From positions 4,343,740-4,407,739 of the forward strand of contig NZ_CP014222.1 of assembly GCF_000969645.2 (NCBI RefSeq): a stretch of DNA of 64,000 nt. The letters are read 5' to 3'. Each line of letters opens with the position of its first letter. Position 1 is the first letter of the stretch. The position numbers and the translations under genes are program-made. The notes under the pieces are model-generated. The model searched no databases. It was not told where the DNA came from and worked only from the letters and a program-made list of their open reading frames with translations. Below are positions 8,183 through 26,406 of the stretch, in pieces. The DNA is from Janthinobacterium sp. B9-8 (GTDB taxonomy: Bacteria > Pseudomonadota > Gammaproteobacteria > Burkholderiales > Chitinibacteraceae).

Positions 8183-8854
8183 AATGAATGGCAGGTCAAA
8201 GAGTCAGTTCGGTTTCTATCAGATGCAGCGCAGATCAGCAAGGGATTGATCACAATCTCTTTTTGGATAGATCCACTTCATGGTTTACGGCAAGCCGATT
8301 TGGCCATTTAAGTTTGTTGCGTGTAAGTATTTTAATGGTTACTCATGTATCAATATTGCAAAGCCATGCTCGAAAGCGCTGAGAAAGTTTCTTAATGGCT
8401 AGTTATAAGGTTAACCCTGTATGGGCTAGCTTTTGTATCAAAAATGTCTATTTTTTTATGATAATTACTACAATTATATTTTTTAATAACTACGATTTTT
8501 GAAATATATGTTGCTTTGCGATGCTGTGTTTTTTTGTATTTTTTTATAAAATTCATGTGGTTATGTTTTTTTTGTTGCACCACATCAATTGTTTGCTGAG
8601 GAAGGATGTAGTTTTTTTGTATGGTGAGTGTATTTTTCGTCGGGTTTACGATGGGCGAGCATATTGGGCTATTGACATGGGAAATGCCGTAGTGACTAAT
8701 CTCACTAACGTATCTTAAAGTCATTTACGAAGTGGTTTGTAACTGACTTTCTTACGTTTTGATTACAAAAATAATAAATTCGTATTTGCTGCGTTAATAC
8801 CACTTCATGCGTGCAGATAACGCCAATTCACAAGATGGATGGAGAGTTAAAACT
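8183..8854. promoter_or_regulatory. AT-rich intergenic control region upstream of the chitinase gene
   Basis: This 672-bp stretch separates the divergently transcribed QueD-family gene (-) and chitinase gene (+). About 8400-8800 is strikingly AT-rich with long T runs, unlike the flanks. An inverted pair GAAGTGGT (8729-8736) and ACCACTTC (8799-8806) brackets 62 bp just before the gene; it could be an operator pair for an induced chitinase, which is inference. Short reading frames here have no convincing start sites or protein character. I recognise no RNA gene. Confidence 0.4.
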
Positions 8855-11689
8855 ATGTCTCAATTTAGTCGCTTTATGTTGGCAGCGATTCCGGCTGCCT
8901 TTGTTGCTGCCCAAGCTTTTTCTGCTCCGGCATGGAATGCTGCTAGTTCCTATACCAGCGGGCAGACCGTAAGCTATGCAGGAAAAGACTGGAAGGCCAA
9001 GTGGTGGACACAGGGTAATGTGCCCGGTGCCGAGCAGTGGGGCCCGTGGGAGCTGGTTGCAGGGGGAACACCTACCCCTGCTCCGACGCCAGTTCCTACT
9101 CCGGTACCAACACCAGCTCCGACTCCTGTGCCGACACCAATCCCTACTCCGGTACCGACCCCCGTTCCTACGCCAACACCTGCTCCGGCAGGCTGCTTTT
9201 TAGCATGGTCTGCCAGCACCGCTTATTCGGGAGGCCAAAGCGTGACCTATGCAGGTCGCAACTATAAAGCGCAGTGGTGGACTCAGGGTGATGTGCCGTC
9301 TAGCAATGTGGGCGCAGGTAAGCCTTGGCTAGATTTGGGTGCTTGCGGCTCTACACCGACTCCTACACCAGTTCCAACGCCGGTACCAACACCAGTACCG
9401 ACACCGGTACCGACACCGGTACCGACACCAGTACCGACACCGGTTCCAACACCGGTTCCAACTCCGGTTCCAACACCGGTTCCAACACCGGTTCCAACAC
9501 CGGTTCCAACACCGGTTCCGACACCGGTTCCGACACCAGTACCAACGCCTGCACCTAGCGTTGCGTGTCAGCCTGAGGGCTTGGTTACAGAAGTCGCGAA
9601 TGTTCCGTATTGCGATGTGTACGACGTTAATGGCCGCGAAAAACTGCCTAATGATATGAAGCGCCGCAGCATCGGTTACTTCACTAGCTGGCGTAGTGCT
9701 GGCCCGAATGCTTATCTCGCTGCGGATATTCCTTGGAATGACGTTACTCACGTGAATTATGCCTTCGCTCACGTTGATGCCAATTGGAAAGTGTCGGTAG
9801 GTGATACAGCTAATCCAGCCAACTCTGCTACAGGCCTGACTTTTGCTGATAAAAACGGTAATCCTAAGTACGCGCTAGATCCAAATCTGCCGTACAAAGG
9901 CCACTTTAATATGCTGCAAAAGAATAAAAAAGCGGGTGTGAAGCTTTTGATGTCTGTTGGTGGCTGGGCAGAAACGGGTGGTTTCTTTAATGAAGCAGAT
10001 GGCCGTACGGTAAGCGGTGGTTTCTACGCGCTGACCACAGATCCTGCAACAGGCGCGGTTCGTCAGGATCGAATCGATATTTTTGCTAAGTCGGCGGCTG
10101 AGTTCGTGACTAAGTATGGCTTTGACGGTATCGATATCGATTATGAATATCCAACCTCAATGAGCGATGCGGGTAATCCGGAAGACTGGAAAATTGGCAA
10201 TGCAAAACGGGGCGACTTGTGGAAAGGCTATATGGCCTTAACCAAAACACTACGTGCCGAGTTGGATAAGGCTGCAGCGGCCAGCGGCAAGTATTATATG
10301 TTGACCATTGCATCGCCATCATCCGGTTACTTATTGCGCGGTATGGAAGCGATGCAGGCGGTTAAGTATCTTGATTACGTCAATATGATGACGTATGACT
10401 TGCATGGCGCGTGGAATCACTTCGTTGGCCATAATGCACCGCTCTACGATACTGGCAAAGACAATGAAATTGCTGATGCCAAGATTTACTCGGGTGGCGA
10501 CGCGCATTATTACAATTCGCAAGGCTATTTGAATATTGACTGGGCTTATAAATACTTCCGCACAGCGCTTGCAGGTGGCCGTATTAATATCGGCTTGCCG
10601 TACTACACTCGTGGTTCACAAAATGTAGCGGGCGGCACTAATGGTCTGTGGGGTGTTTCTGCTCTAGCCGATCAGAAAAAATGCTATCTCGGTACCGGTG
10701 GTAATCTAGGCCCAGATGCATTGAGTGCAAAAGCGGGTGCACCTTGCGGTTTGGGTGCTCAGGGTATTGATAATCTGTGGTTCGATAAAGACGCTGCTGG
10801 TAATGAAATGTTTGCCGGTGTAAATCCACTGTGGCACGTTAATAATCTACGTGATGGCCTGAGCGCACCTTACTTTACTCAGTATGGTCACGACCAAAGC
10901 CGCCCAGAAGCCAAAGTACGTGGCACATATCAAGAGCATTACGATGATGTGGCTAAATCCTCTTGGTTATGGAATCCAACCACCAAAGTGTTCTTGTCAA
11001 CTGAAAACGAGCAGTCTTTTGCTGCAAAAGTTCAGTACGCAATTGATCAAGGCGCTGGCGGTATCATGTTCTGGGAAATGGCAGGGGACTACAGCAAGCC
11101 ATCAGAAAATGGCCTGGGTTATTACTCAATGGGTAGCACGCTGACCAAGCTGGCTGCGGCCAAGCTGCGCTCAGCGGCCCCATACGGCACAAAAGCCGGC
11201 GACGAGAAGTTTGTTCGCCCAGCAGATTTGCTCGATGTATCAGTAGATATGGTTGGGTATAAGCCTAAGGGTGATGATAACTACCCACTCGCTATTGGCT
11301 TGAAGTTGAAAAACAACTCAACTGTAAATTTAAGCGGAGCTAAAGTTTCATTTAACGTCGCTCCTTCTACGCCGCTGATTCCTTCTGAAGTTCAATACCT
11401 CAAGCCAAGTGATCCACCAGCAGGTAATGGCGTAGAGAATTTAGTGGATATATATAGTGGTGGTACATGGACAGCCACAACAGCCGGTACAAAAACAGGC
11501 AATGTGGGCGGTCTGCCAGATGGCTTCCATCGCTTAACTTATGCGATGAAAGAGTCAGGCTGGGGCGTTGCAGACTTTAGTGCGGGAAAAACCATCACCA
11601 TCGGCATGCGTGTATTTATGCCGCTGACTGTACCTAGCGATATCACCATCACCCTGCCAAATGGCAAAGTGTATGGAATCAAGCGTTAA
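8855..11689 (+). CDS. Secreted modular GH18 chitinase with two CBM5/12 chitin-binding modules
   Basis: The 944-residue protein has a Sec signal peptide (about residues 1-24, ending QAFSA). A CBM5/12 module follows (WNAASSYTSGQTVSYAGKDW...WWTQGNVP, 27-68), then a Pro-Thr linker (72-112), a second CBM5/12 (CFLAWSASTAYSGGQSV...WWTQGDVP, 114-165), a long TPVP linker (167-235), the GH18 barrel (about 265-770) and a C-terminal beta-rich module (about 788-944). The barrel carries the catalytic DGIDIDYE signature near 424-431, whose Glu is the acid/base, plus MSVGGW and MTYDLHG. It hydrolyses chitin outside the cell. An upstream in-frame ATG (8807) exists, but ATG 8855 has GGAGAG nine bases before it and starts the signal peptide directly. 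It is monocistronic: AT-rich promoter region before, terminator after. Confidence 0.95.
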   Translation: MSQFSRFMLAAIPAAFVAAQAFSAPAWNAASSYTSGQTVSYAGKDWKAKWWTQGNVPGAEQWGPWELVAGGTPTPAPTPVPTPVPTPAPTPVPTPIPTPVPTPVPTPTPAPAGCFLAWSASTAYSGGQSVTYAGRNYKAQWWTQGDVPSSNVGAGKPWLDLGACGSTPTPTPVPTPVPTPVPTPVPTPVPTPVPTPVPTPVPTPVPTPVPTPVPTPVPTPVPTPVPTPVPTPAPSVACQPEGLVTEVANVPYCDVYDVNGREKLPNDMKRRSIGYFTSWRSAGPNAYLAADIPWNDVTHVNYAFAHVDANWKVSVGDTANPANSATGLTFADKNGNPKYALDPNLPYKGHFNMLQKNKKAGVKLLMSVGGWAETGGFFNEADGRTVSGGFYALTTDPATGAVRQDRIDIFAKSAAEFVTKYGFDGIDIDYEYPTSMSDAGNPEDWKIGNAKRGDLWKGYMALTKTLRAELDKAAAASGKYYMLTIASPSSGYLLRGMEAMQAVKYLDYVNMMTYDLHGAWNHFVGHNAPLYDTGKDNEIADAKIYSGGDAHYYNSQGYLNIDWAYKYFRTALAGGRINIGLPYYTRGSQNVAGGTNGLWGVSALADQKKCYLGTGGNLGPDALSAKAGAPCGLGAQGIDNLWFDKDAAGNEMFAGVNPLWHVNNLRDGLSAPYFTQYGHDQSRPEAKVRGTYQEHYDDVAKSSWLWNPTTKVFLSTENEQSFAAKVQYAIDQGAGGIMFWEMAGDYSKPSENGLGYYSMGSTLTKLAAAKLRSAAPYGTKAGDEKFVRPADLLDVSVDMVGYKPKGDDNYPLAIGLKLKNNSTVNLSGAKVSFNVAPSTPLIPSEVQYLKPSDPPAGNGVENLVDIYSGGTWTATTAGTKTGNVGGLPDGFHRLTYAMKESGWGVADFSAGKTITIGMRVFMPLTVPSDITITLPNGKVYGIKR
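9350..9557. repeat. 12-bp tandem repeat coding for the TPVP linker of the chitinase
   Basis: Units such as CCGACACCGGTA and CCAACACCGGTT repeat about 16 times in frame, giving a run of TPVP between the second chitin-binding module and the catalytic domain. A shorter, more diverged run encodes the first linker (about 9070-9190). Near-identical units make this a candidate for copy-number change without frameshift. Confidence 0.9.
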
Positions 11690-11719
11690 ATCAGTAGTGA
11701 TTTAAATGCTTGAAGTAAT

Positions 11720-11754
11720 AAAAACGCCGCGAGCTACTCGCGGCGTTTTTATTT
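11720..11754 (+). terminator. Intrinsic terminator of the chitinase gene
   Basis: AAAAACGCCGCGAG (11720-11733) pairs perfectly with CTCGCGGCGTTTTT (11737-11750) around a 3-nt loop, followed by ATTTT. It lies 31 bp after the stop codon. Confidence 0.9.
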
Positions 11755-11840
11755 TGGAAATTAGACGTTTCTTATTGTTGTAGCTTCTTATGTAAATCAA
11801 CTGCTTAGCCTATTACTACGCTTTTATTGCACGGTAGTGG

Positions 11841-11869
11841 TTGACCAAGTACGGCGAGACCCGTATATT
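11841..11869 (+). promoter_or_regulatory. rRNA promoter of operon 1
   Basis: A -35 hexamer TTGACC (11841-11846) and a -10 hexamer TATATT (11864-11869) are separated by exactly 17 bp. A GC-rich stretch follows the -10, as in stringently controlled rRNA promoters. The region shared with operon 2 begins at 11863, one base before the -10, so the -35 and upstream DNA are unique to this operon. Confidence 0.8.
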
Positions 11870-11922
11870 TCGGCCTCTCGCTGCAGCACACACAGCAACA
11901 CAGTGTTCGAGCAGTGGCGAAA

Positions 11923-11957
11923 CGATCTTTAAAAAAATACAGTCGATGAGTGTGAGT
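11923..11957 (+). promoter_or_regulatory. rrn leader: boxA-like antitermination site and 16S processing stem (operon 1)
   Basis: CGATCTTTAAAAAA (11923-11936) resembles the rRNA boxA site bound by the NusB/NusE antitermination complex; a similar site precedes the 23S gene at 13727-13742. Directly after it, 11938-11957 (TACAGTCGATGAGTGTGAGT) is the exact reverse complement of 13616-13635 after the 16S gene, giving the long stem normally cut by RNase III. The same layout is in operon 2, offset by about 5.65 kb. Confidence 0.75.
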
Positions 11958-12055
11958 GCTTGATTTGGAAGCGAAACAAGTGCTTGCATTAGTAAGGAGT
12001 AACCAGCGATGGTTGCTCTGAATAAAGTAAGCCAGTAAGTACTAGCATAGTGATT

Positions 12056-16811
<4,756 letters not shown>

Positions 16812-16941
16812 ATAACCTGAGACGCGTGTGCGCGACGGTATAATCTACCCAGATTAAGAGTTAAGTTTGAGTATTGAATTACTTCTTCTATTGAACTGAA
16901 TGCGTTGTGGAGCAATAAGCACAACGTGTTAACCCGTTAAA

Positions 16942-17057
16942 GTCTGGCGACCATAGCGAGGTGGTCCCACTCCTTCCCATCCCGAACAGGACAGTGAAAC
17001 ACCTTAGCGCCGATGATAGTGCAGATTACCTGTGTGAAAGTAGGTCATTGCCAGACA
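16942..17057 (+). rRNA. rrf: 5S ribosomal RNA, operon 1
   Basis: About 116 nt with the 5S core CATCCCGAACAGGACAGTGA (family consensus ACYCCATnCCGAACTC), and 5' GTCTGGCGACC pairing with 3' GCCAGAC as helix I. It lies 130 bp after the 23S gene. Ends are approximate by one to two bases. Confidence 0.95.
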
Positions 17058-17074
17058 CCTTATGCAGTAAACAG

Positions 17075-17105
17075 AACCCCCGTACTCGAAAGAGGCGGGG
17101 GTTTT
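17075..17105 (+). terminator. Intrinsic terminator of rrn operon 1
   Basis: AACCCCCG (17075-17082) pairs with CGGGGGTT (17096-17103) and is followed by TT. It lies 18 bp after the 5S gene. Confidence 0.85.
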
Positions 17106-17119
17106 GCTTTGCGCGAAAG

Positions 17120-17493
17120 AAGGGCAGGGAGCTGGCGTTTTTAGTGTGGAAGTCTGTGTGTTTTTACCCTTTTCTATCTTCGTTTTGGCGTGATCGTGAT
17201 TTAATCATGAGGTAGGGAAGGAAAGAGGCATTTATGCTGTTGGATGAAGAGGGGGATTGGGTCATTTGGGCCCTGAAATACAATGAGTGCGTTAGTGGAT
17301 TCTTATTTATTAAGTGACGTTCTTTGGATAAATGACCCCAAAGCTCATTGTTTCTCAAAAAATAGCACAATTAAGCGGTGCAAAGTGATTGAGTTTTATC
17401 TGGTTTTGAGTTGAATGTGACCCAAGAGTAGAAAGTGAATCATTATAAAATCAGTGGGTTATCATTTTGTTTTGTTTTGTTGCTGTAAAGGTA
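17120..17493. other. Unique spacer between the two rrn operons
   Basis: This 374-bp segment lies between the operon 1 terminator and the operon 2 -35. It is AT-rich toward its 3' end (TTTTGTTTTGTTTTGTTGC near 17465-17483), fitting an UP-element upstream of an rRNA promoter. I see no gene, tRNA or mobile element. Confidence 0.5.
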
Positions 17494-17522
17494 TTGACTC
17501 GGCAGAGTGTCACCGGTATATT
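17494..17522 (+). promoter_or_regulatory. rRNA promoter of operon 2
   Basis: -35 TTGACT (17494-17499), a 17-bp spacer and -10 TATATT (17517-17522). The spacer and -35 differ from operon 1, but spacing and hexamer quality are equal, so both operons should be independently transcribed. Confidence 0.8.
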
Positions 17523-17708
17523 TCGGCCTCTCGCTGCAGCACACACAGCAACACAGTGTTCGAGCAGTGGCGAAACGATCTTTAAAAAAATACAGTCGAT
17601 GAGTGTGAGTGCTTGATTTGGAAGCGAAACAAGTGCTTGCATTAGTAAGGAGTAACCAGCGATGGTTGCTCTGAATAAAGTAAGCCAGTAAGTACTAGCA
17701 TAGTGATT

Positions 17709-19242
<1,534 letters not shown>

Positions 19243-19572
19243 AAGAGAAAAGTCTTTTGGATTGAGTACTCACACTCATCGACTGTAGGTTTAAGGATTG
19301 TTGAATAGGATTCGGAATTAATAGGGCTTATCAAAGTCACATTAATTCTGATTTCTAAAATCAGCAAGACAGTAAATTGATCTTTAAAAAAATAGAAGAA
19401 GTAATACTCAAATTTAGAAATAAATAAGGGTAGATTGTATCAAAATCGATTATTCGAAGTCAGAACTGAATGATCGATGTCGCAAACAAAGCGAAATCAG
19501 ATACTTTAAGGATGTGAATCGCTTTGCTCGTCTTCATTGACGAATAGAGTGCAACACGTGTTTGAGGTTATA

Positions 19573-22463
<2,891 letters not shown>

Positions 22464-22593
22464 ATAACCTGAGACGCGTGTGCGCGACGGTATAATCTAC
22501 CCAGATTAAGAGTTAAGTTTGAGTATTGAATTACTTCTTCTATTGAACTGAATGCGTTGTGGAGCAATAAGCACAACGTGTTAACCCGTTAAA

Positions 22594-22709
22594 GTCTGGC
22601 GACCATAGCGAGGTGGTCCCACTCCTTCCCATCCCGAACAGGACAGTGAAACACCTTAGCGCCGATGATAGTGCAGATTACCTGTGTGAAAGTAGGTCAT
22701 TGCCAGACA
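22594..22709 (+). rRNA. rrf: 5S ribosomal RNA, operon 2
   Basis: Identical to the first 5S gene by eye; ends are approximate. It is followed 18 bp later by the same terminator hairpin (22727-22755). Confidence 0.95.
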
Positions 22710-22726
22710 CCTTATGCAGTAAACAG

Positions 22727-22757
22727 AACCCCCGTACTCGAAAGAGGCGGGGGTTTT
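22727..22757 (+). terminator. Intrinsic terminator of rrn operon 2
   Basis: AACCCCCG...CGGGGGTT stem followed by TT, as in operon 1. The repeat palindrome at 22820-22857 and the convergent cobQ gene follow. Confidence 0.85.
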
Positions 22758-22819
22758 GCTTTGCGCGAAAGGAAAGCCGCTGCAGTGCAATTACAAAATC
22801 AAGCCTCTGTGGTTTGCTG

Positions 22820-22857
22820 TCGGGTTACGCGGTAAGGCTGCTAACCCGAACCTACAT
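22820..22857. repeat. GGGTTA palindromic repeat (REP-like), copy 1
   Basis: CGGGTTA (from 22821) and TAACCCG (to 22848) form an inverted repeat enclosing CGCGGTAAGGCTGC, followed by AACCTACA. The unit recurs at 26581-26619 and, more diverged, at 52909-52965. It lies 3 bp beyond the cobQ stop, between convergent cobQ and the rrn terminator. Confidence 0.75.
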
Positions 22858-22859
22858 GA

Positions 22860-24299
22860 CTAATCGAGGCCTGCTTGTTTGGCTTTTTCCCAATCTATCG
22901 ATTGGTCTAGTGCGTCACTCAGGCGGTCTATTTCTTGCTCTAGTAGCTGCTGGTGGTCGACGACTTCTGCGACTTGGTGGCCTGCCCATGCGAGTAAGGA
23001 TTTTAATGCTGCGCTGGAATCAAATAAGCCGTGCAGATAGCAGCCAAGCACTTGATCGGTGATTACGCCATCGTGTTCATTGCCGTATTTAATCAGTGGG
23101 ATGGCGCTTGAATCCAGAATTTGGGTTTCGCCATGATGGATTTCGTAGCCTGTTACGGCTTCACTATCCGTGGTGAGTTGCCCGGATAAATTACGCAGCT
23201 GTTTGTCTTGCTCTAGTGATGTGCTAATAGGAAGCCAGCCTAATCCTTCAGAATTTCCCGCCTCGCCTTCTAAGCCACGTGGATCAGCGATGGTTTGGCC
23301 TAGCATTTGGTAGCCGCCACAGATGCCGATGACTTTGCCGCCAAAGCGCAGGTGTTTTTCGATTTGCTTATCCCAACCTTGCTGGCGTAGCCATGCCAGA
23401 TCGCCACGGGTGTTTTTGCTGCCGGGGATGATGAGCAGATCGGCTGTGGGCAAGGGTTGATTGGGCGTGGCGTAGCTGCAATCGACGCCCGTAATACGGC
23501 GCAGCGGGTCAAAATCGGTGTGGTTGGAAATATGCGGCAGTGTAGCGATGACAATTTTAAAGTCGCCACCATTGCCTGCGGTGCGCGGTACTGCATCTTC
23601 AGCTGCGATATCCAGGCCATGCAAATAGGGAACAACTGCGATGACGGGCTTACCGGTTTTTTCTTCTAGCCAGTCGATTCCACCTTGCAATAGGCTTAGA
23701 TCCCCCCGAAAACGGTTGATGATAAAGCCGGTAACTCTTGCCTGCTCTGATGCTGATAGGCAAGCAAGGGTGCCGACAAAGTGGGCAAATACGCCGCCTC
23801 GGTCGATATCGGCAACCAGCCAGACGGGGCAGTCTGCTTCTTCGGCAAAGCCCATATTGGCGATATCACCTGCGCGTAAATTGATTTCGGCAGGGCTGCC
23901 CGCGCCTTCAACAATCACCCATTCATACTGCTCTTTTAAGCGGCCCCATGATTCAAATACGGCTTTTTTGGCTGTTTGCTTATAGGCGTGGTAATCCACT
24001 GCATCTAAATTACCGATGCTTTTACCTTGAATAATGACTTGGGCACGGCAATCGCTGGAAGGCTTGAGTAATACGGGGTTGAAATCAGTATGCGGGGCGA
24101 TGCCTGCTGCAACGGCTTGCATGGCTTGGGCGCGGCCAATTTCGCCTGCATCGCTGGTGACTGCGCTATTGAGCGCCATATTTTGTGGCTTAAACGGTGC
24201 GACTTTGATGCCACGACGCAAAAGAATACGGCAGAGCGCGGCAACGATGGTGGTCTTGCCTGCATCAGAGGTGCAGCCTTGAATCATAAGAGTGGGCAT
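22860..24299 (-). CDS. cobQ: Cobyric acid synthase (glutamine-dependent amidase) CobQ/CbiP
   Basis: The 479-residue cytoplasmic enzyme amidates four side chains of adenosylcobyrinic acid a,c-diamide to give adenosylcobyric acid, using glutamine and ATP. The N-terminal dethiobiotin-synthetase-like domain has the nucleotide loop MIQGCTSDAGKTTIVAAL; KPQNMALNSAVT and VEGAGSPAEINLR are CobQ-typical. The C-terminal triad-type glutaminase domain has nucleophile Cys327 (VIGICGGYQMLG) and a His in CYLHGLFD. Length is normal. It is the last gene of the cobalamin cluster on this strand and is separated from btuD by a 316-bp gap filled with dispersed repeat, so it may be transcribed separately. Confidence 0.95.
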   Translation of the reverse strand: MPTLMIQGCTSDAGKTTIVAALCRILLRRGIKVAPFKPQNMALNSAVTSDAGEIGRAQAMQAVAAGIAPHTDFNPVLLKPSSDCRAQVIIQGKSIGNLDAVDYHAYKQTAKKAVFESWGRLKEQYEWVIVEGAGSPAEINLRAGDIANMGFAEEADCPVWLVADIDRGGVFAHFVGTLACLSASEQARVTGFIINRFRGDLSLLQGGIDWLEEKTGKPVIAVVPYLHGLDIAAEDAVPRTAGNGGDFKIVIATLPHISNHTDFDPLRRITGVDCSYATPNQPLPTADLLIIPGSKNTRGDLAWLRQQGWDKQIEKHLRFGGKVIGICGGYQMLGQTIADPRGLEGEAGNSEGLGWLPISTSLEQDKQLRNLSGQLTTDSEAVTGYEIHHGETQILDSSAIPLIKYGNEHDGVITDQVLGCYLHGLFDSSAALKSLLAWAGHQVAEVVDHQQLLEQEIDRLSDALDQSIDWEKAKQAGLD

Positions 24300-24351
24300 G
24301 GTTTTGCCTTGTGCAAGATTATTGGTAGAAGATACTCAAACCTTTAAAGCT

Positions 24352-24612
24352 AAGGTCTGTAGACACAGAGAACAGGGAGATTAAAAGCAGAACACGGAGA
24401 AAACATTGGGGGCTGATTTCAGTTTACGGCCTTATCACTCAGGATATAGAAGTCCAGCAGCGCGGCTGGATTCCCGATAAAAGCACTCGGGAATGACGGT
24501 AGCGGCACTGGGGGCATTATTTCCTAGCAAATCCTTAGCTCCGTTATGAATTGCTTTTCTCCGTGAAACTCCGTGTTCTCAGTGTCCTCTGTGGTTCAAG
24601 ATTTGGGTTTGG
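24352..24612. repeat. CACAGAG-family dispersed element, copy 1 (between btuD and cobQ)
   Basis: The left end (GTCTGTAGACACAGAGAACA, from 24356) and right end (TTCTCCGTGAAACTCCGTGT to TCAAGATTTGGGTTT, 24556-24610) are related in inverted orientation. Nested inside is another palindrome, ATTCCCGA (24470-24477) with TCGGGAAT (24487-24494). Read along the minus strand the element begins 4 bp after the btuD stop. Confidence 0.65.
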
Positions 24613-24615
24613 GGC

Positions 24616-25386
24616 TTAGCGGGGCAAAGGGATAAACCACTCTTGCCCTTCGATGCTAGCGCTGCGGATTTCGCTGCGGTAGAGCGCGCTGAGGTTCTGG
24701 CTATTCATGATCTCCGCAGTCGGCCCTGATAGCCATTGCCCATCGCCAAACATTAGCAGCACATGGCTTGCCCATTGGTGGGCGTGATTTGGGTCGTGAC
24801 TGACCATCAGCAGGGTTCTGCCTGCTTGGTTTTCTTCGCGCAGTACCGAAAGGGCTTGTTGCTGGTGGCGTAGATCAAGCTGGGATAATGGCTCGTCGAG
24901 TAAGATTAGTGCGGCTTGTTGAGCGAGCGTTGCTGCAAGGCTAGCCCGGCGGCGCTCGCCGCCTGATAGCGTGGCAAGGTCGCGGTGTTTTAGATCGCTT
25001 AAATCCAGCCTCGCTAATTGCTCATCGGCGAGGCGCAGATCATCCTGGCTTTCCCAATCCCATGGCCCTTGATGTGGATGACGGCCGCTGAGAACTTTTT
25101 CAATAACGGAGAGTGGAAAAGGGCAGTCATCCTGTTGGCTAAGCCATGCAATTTCTTTGGCCCGCTCATGACCTGCCCATTCTTTTAATGGCCGCTGATT
25201 GAGCAGGATCTTGCCTGCCGCAGGCTTGAGCCATGCCGCCAAGGTGGCGAGTATGGTGCTTTTGCCGCAGCCGTTTTCGCCCAGAATAAGCCAGCTTTCG
25301 CCCTTACTAATTTCAAGATTCAGATCTTTGCAAAGCAGGCGCTCGCCCTGCTGAATGGCTAAGGAGCAAAGAGATAAATGGCTCAT
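24616..25386 (-). CDS. btuD: Cobalamin/iron-siderophore-type ABC transporter ATP-binding protein (BtuD)
   Basis: The 256-residue ATPase of the FecE/BtuD family energises the BtuC permease. Visible: Walker A LGENGCGKST (about residues 37-46), a Q-loop in AWLSQQDDCPF, signature LSGGERRRASLA, Walker B ALILLDEPLSQLD and the switch His in LLMVSHDPNH. The frame is open further upstream, but the ATG at 25386 overlaps the btuC stop (ATGA) with GAGGAG about nine bases ahead, so this start is preferred. Assignment to vitamin B12 rather than iron-siderophore comes from the surrounding cobalamin genes. Confidence 0.88.
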   Translation of the reverse strand: MSHLSLCSLAIQQGERLLCKDLNLEISKGESWLILGENGCGKSTILATLAAWLKPAAGKILLNQRPLKEWAGHERAKEIAWLSQQDDCPFPLSVIEKVLSGRHPHQGPWDWESQDDLRLADEQLARLDLSDLKHRDLATLSGGERRRASLAATLAQQAALILLDEPLSQLDLRHQQQALSVLREENQAGRTLLMVSHDPNHAHQWASHVLLMFGDGQWLSGPTAEIMNSQNLSALYRSEIRSASIEGQEWFIPLPR

Positions 25387-26372
25387 CGTGCGACTCCTCG
25401 ATGTTGCAACAACCATAAAAACACCGGCACACCGGCCAGTGCGGTAATCACCCCAACGGGGAGTTGTTGCGGGGCAAGGATAATGCGCGAAGCGATATCA
25501 GCAGCTAGTAAAACCGTACCGCCTGTGAGTGCGACCGCAGGTAAGAGCAGGCGTTGATCGTGGCCTAAAACCAGTCGCAAGGCGTGTGGAACGATCAGGC
25601 CGATAAAGCCGATCATGCCTGCTGTGGTCACCGCAATGGCCGTTGCCGCTGCGGCTACAAAGTAAAGTAGCCATTGCAATTTACGCGTATTGGCCCCGAG
25701 TGCATGGGCGGTTTGTGCGCCCTGGCTGAGCACATTAAGCTGACGCGCTAGCGGCCAAACTAACAAAAGCAGCGCCAAGAGCAGCGGTAATGCCAACTGC
25801 CAACGCGCCCCAGCAAGATCGCCCAGCATCCAAAATACCATGCCGCGTAAGAGGCCATCGGGTGCAAGGCTGAGTAATAAGCTGGACAATGCGCCACAAA
25901 AAGAAGCGATCGCCACCCCCGTTAAGAGTAAGCGCGCCTGACTACTGGAATGATCTTTGCGCGCCAAAATAAACACCAGCGTAATACTAAGCAAGGCCCC
26001 GCAGCCCGCTGCCAAGTTGACGGCGGCCACACCTGCACCTAACAACATCGCCAGCAAAGCGCCGACGCTGGCTCCGCCTGAGGTACCGAGAATGTAAGGA
26101 TCAGCAAGAGGATTTCTGAGTAAAACTTGCTGCAATGCACCGGCTAGTGCCAGCAAACCACCAACGGCAATGGCCGCCAAGGTGCGCGGCAGGCGTAGCT
26201 CGAGCACTACATCACGAGCCAGCGCGGCATCAGGCCCATTGCCCAGTAATTGCCACGGGCGATAGCTGGTACTGCCAAAGCAGAGGCTAAGGATGACGGT
26301 GATCAATAGTAGGCCGCTTAGCACAAGCAGCGTAAGGGTGAGTCTGGCGGGGGTAAGGCGGGAATGCTTCAT
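25383..26372 (-). CDS. btuC: Vitamin B12-type ABC transporter permease (BtuC, FecCD family)
   Basis: The 329-residue inner-membrane permease has about nine to ten hydrophobic segments. FecCD-family landmarks are LRLPRTLAAIAVGGLLALAG, NPLADPYILGTSGGASVGAL, GMIGFIGLIVPHALRLVLGH and PQQLPVGVITALAGVPVFLWLL (each quoted in part). It pairs with btuD (overlapping by 4 bp) and the periplasmic BtuF encoded upstream. A dispersed CACAGAG element (26407-26703) separates it from btuF. Start ATG 26372 is followed by a short basic segment and a hydrophobic helix, as expected. Confidence 0.9.
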   Translation of the reverse strand: MKHSRLTPARLTLTLLVLSGLLLITVILSLCFGSTSYRPWQLLGNGPDAALARDVVLELRLPRTLAAIAVGGLLALAGALQQVLLRNPLADPYILGTSGGASVGALLAMLLGAGVAAVNLAAGCGALLSITLVFILARKDHSSSQARLLLTGVAIASFCGALSSLLLSLAPDGLLRGMVFWMLGDLAGARWQLALPLLLALLLLVWPLARQLNVLSQGAQTAHALGANTRKLQWLLYFVAAAATAIAVTTAGMIGFIGLIVPHALRLVLGHDQRLLLPAVALTGGTVLLAADIASRIILAPQQLPVGVITALAGVPVFLWLLQHRGVAR

Positions 26373-26406
26373 GATGAGTTGCTCTGGCAGGGCGTTAGCC
26401 CTTTAA

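Noticed and set aside
8392..8724. 110-codon minus-strand reading frame in the AT-rich region
   Set aside because: No ribosome site and low-complexity composition rich in Lys, Ile, Asn and His; explained by high AT content.
9350..9557. Possible CRISPR-like array
   Set aside because: Contiguous 12-bp units without spacers, in frame within a secreted enzyme.
9329..9772. Open frames antisense and out of frame to the chitinase linker
   Set aside because: They are by-products of the 12-bp repeat, which leaves all frames open; the CW/NRC-rich peptides have no protein character.
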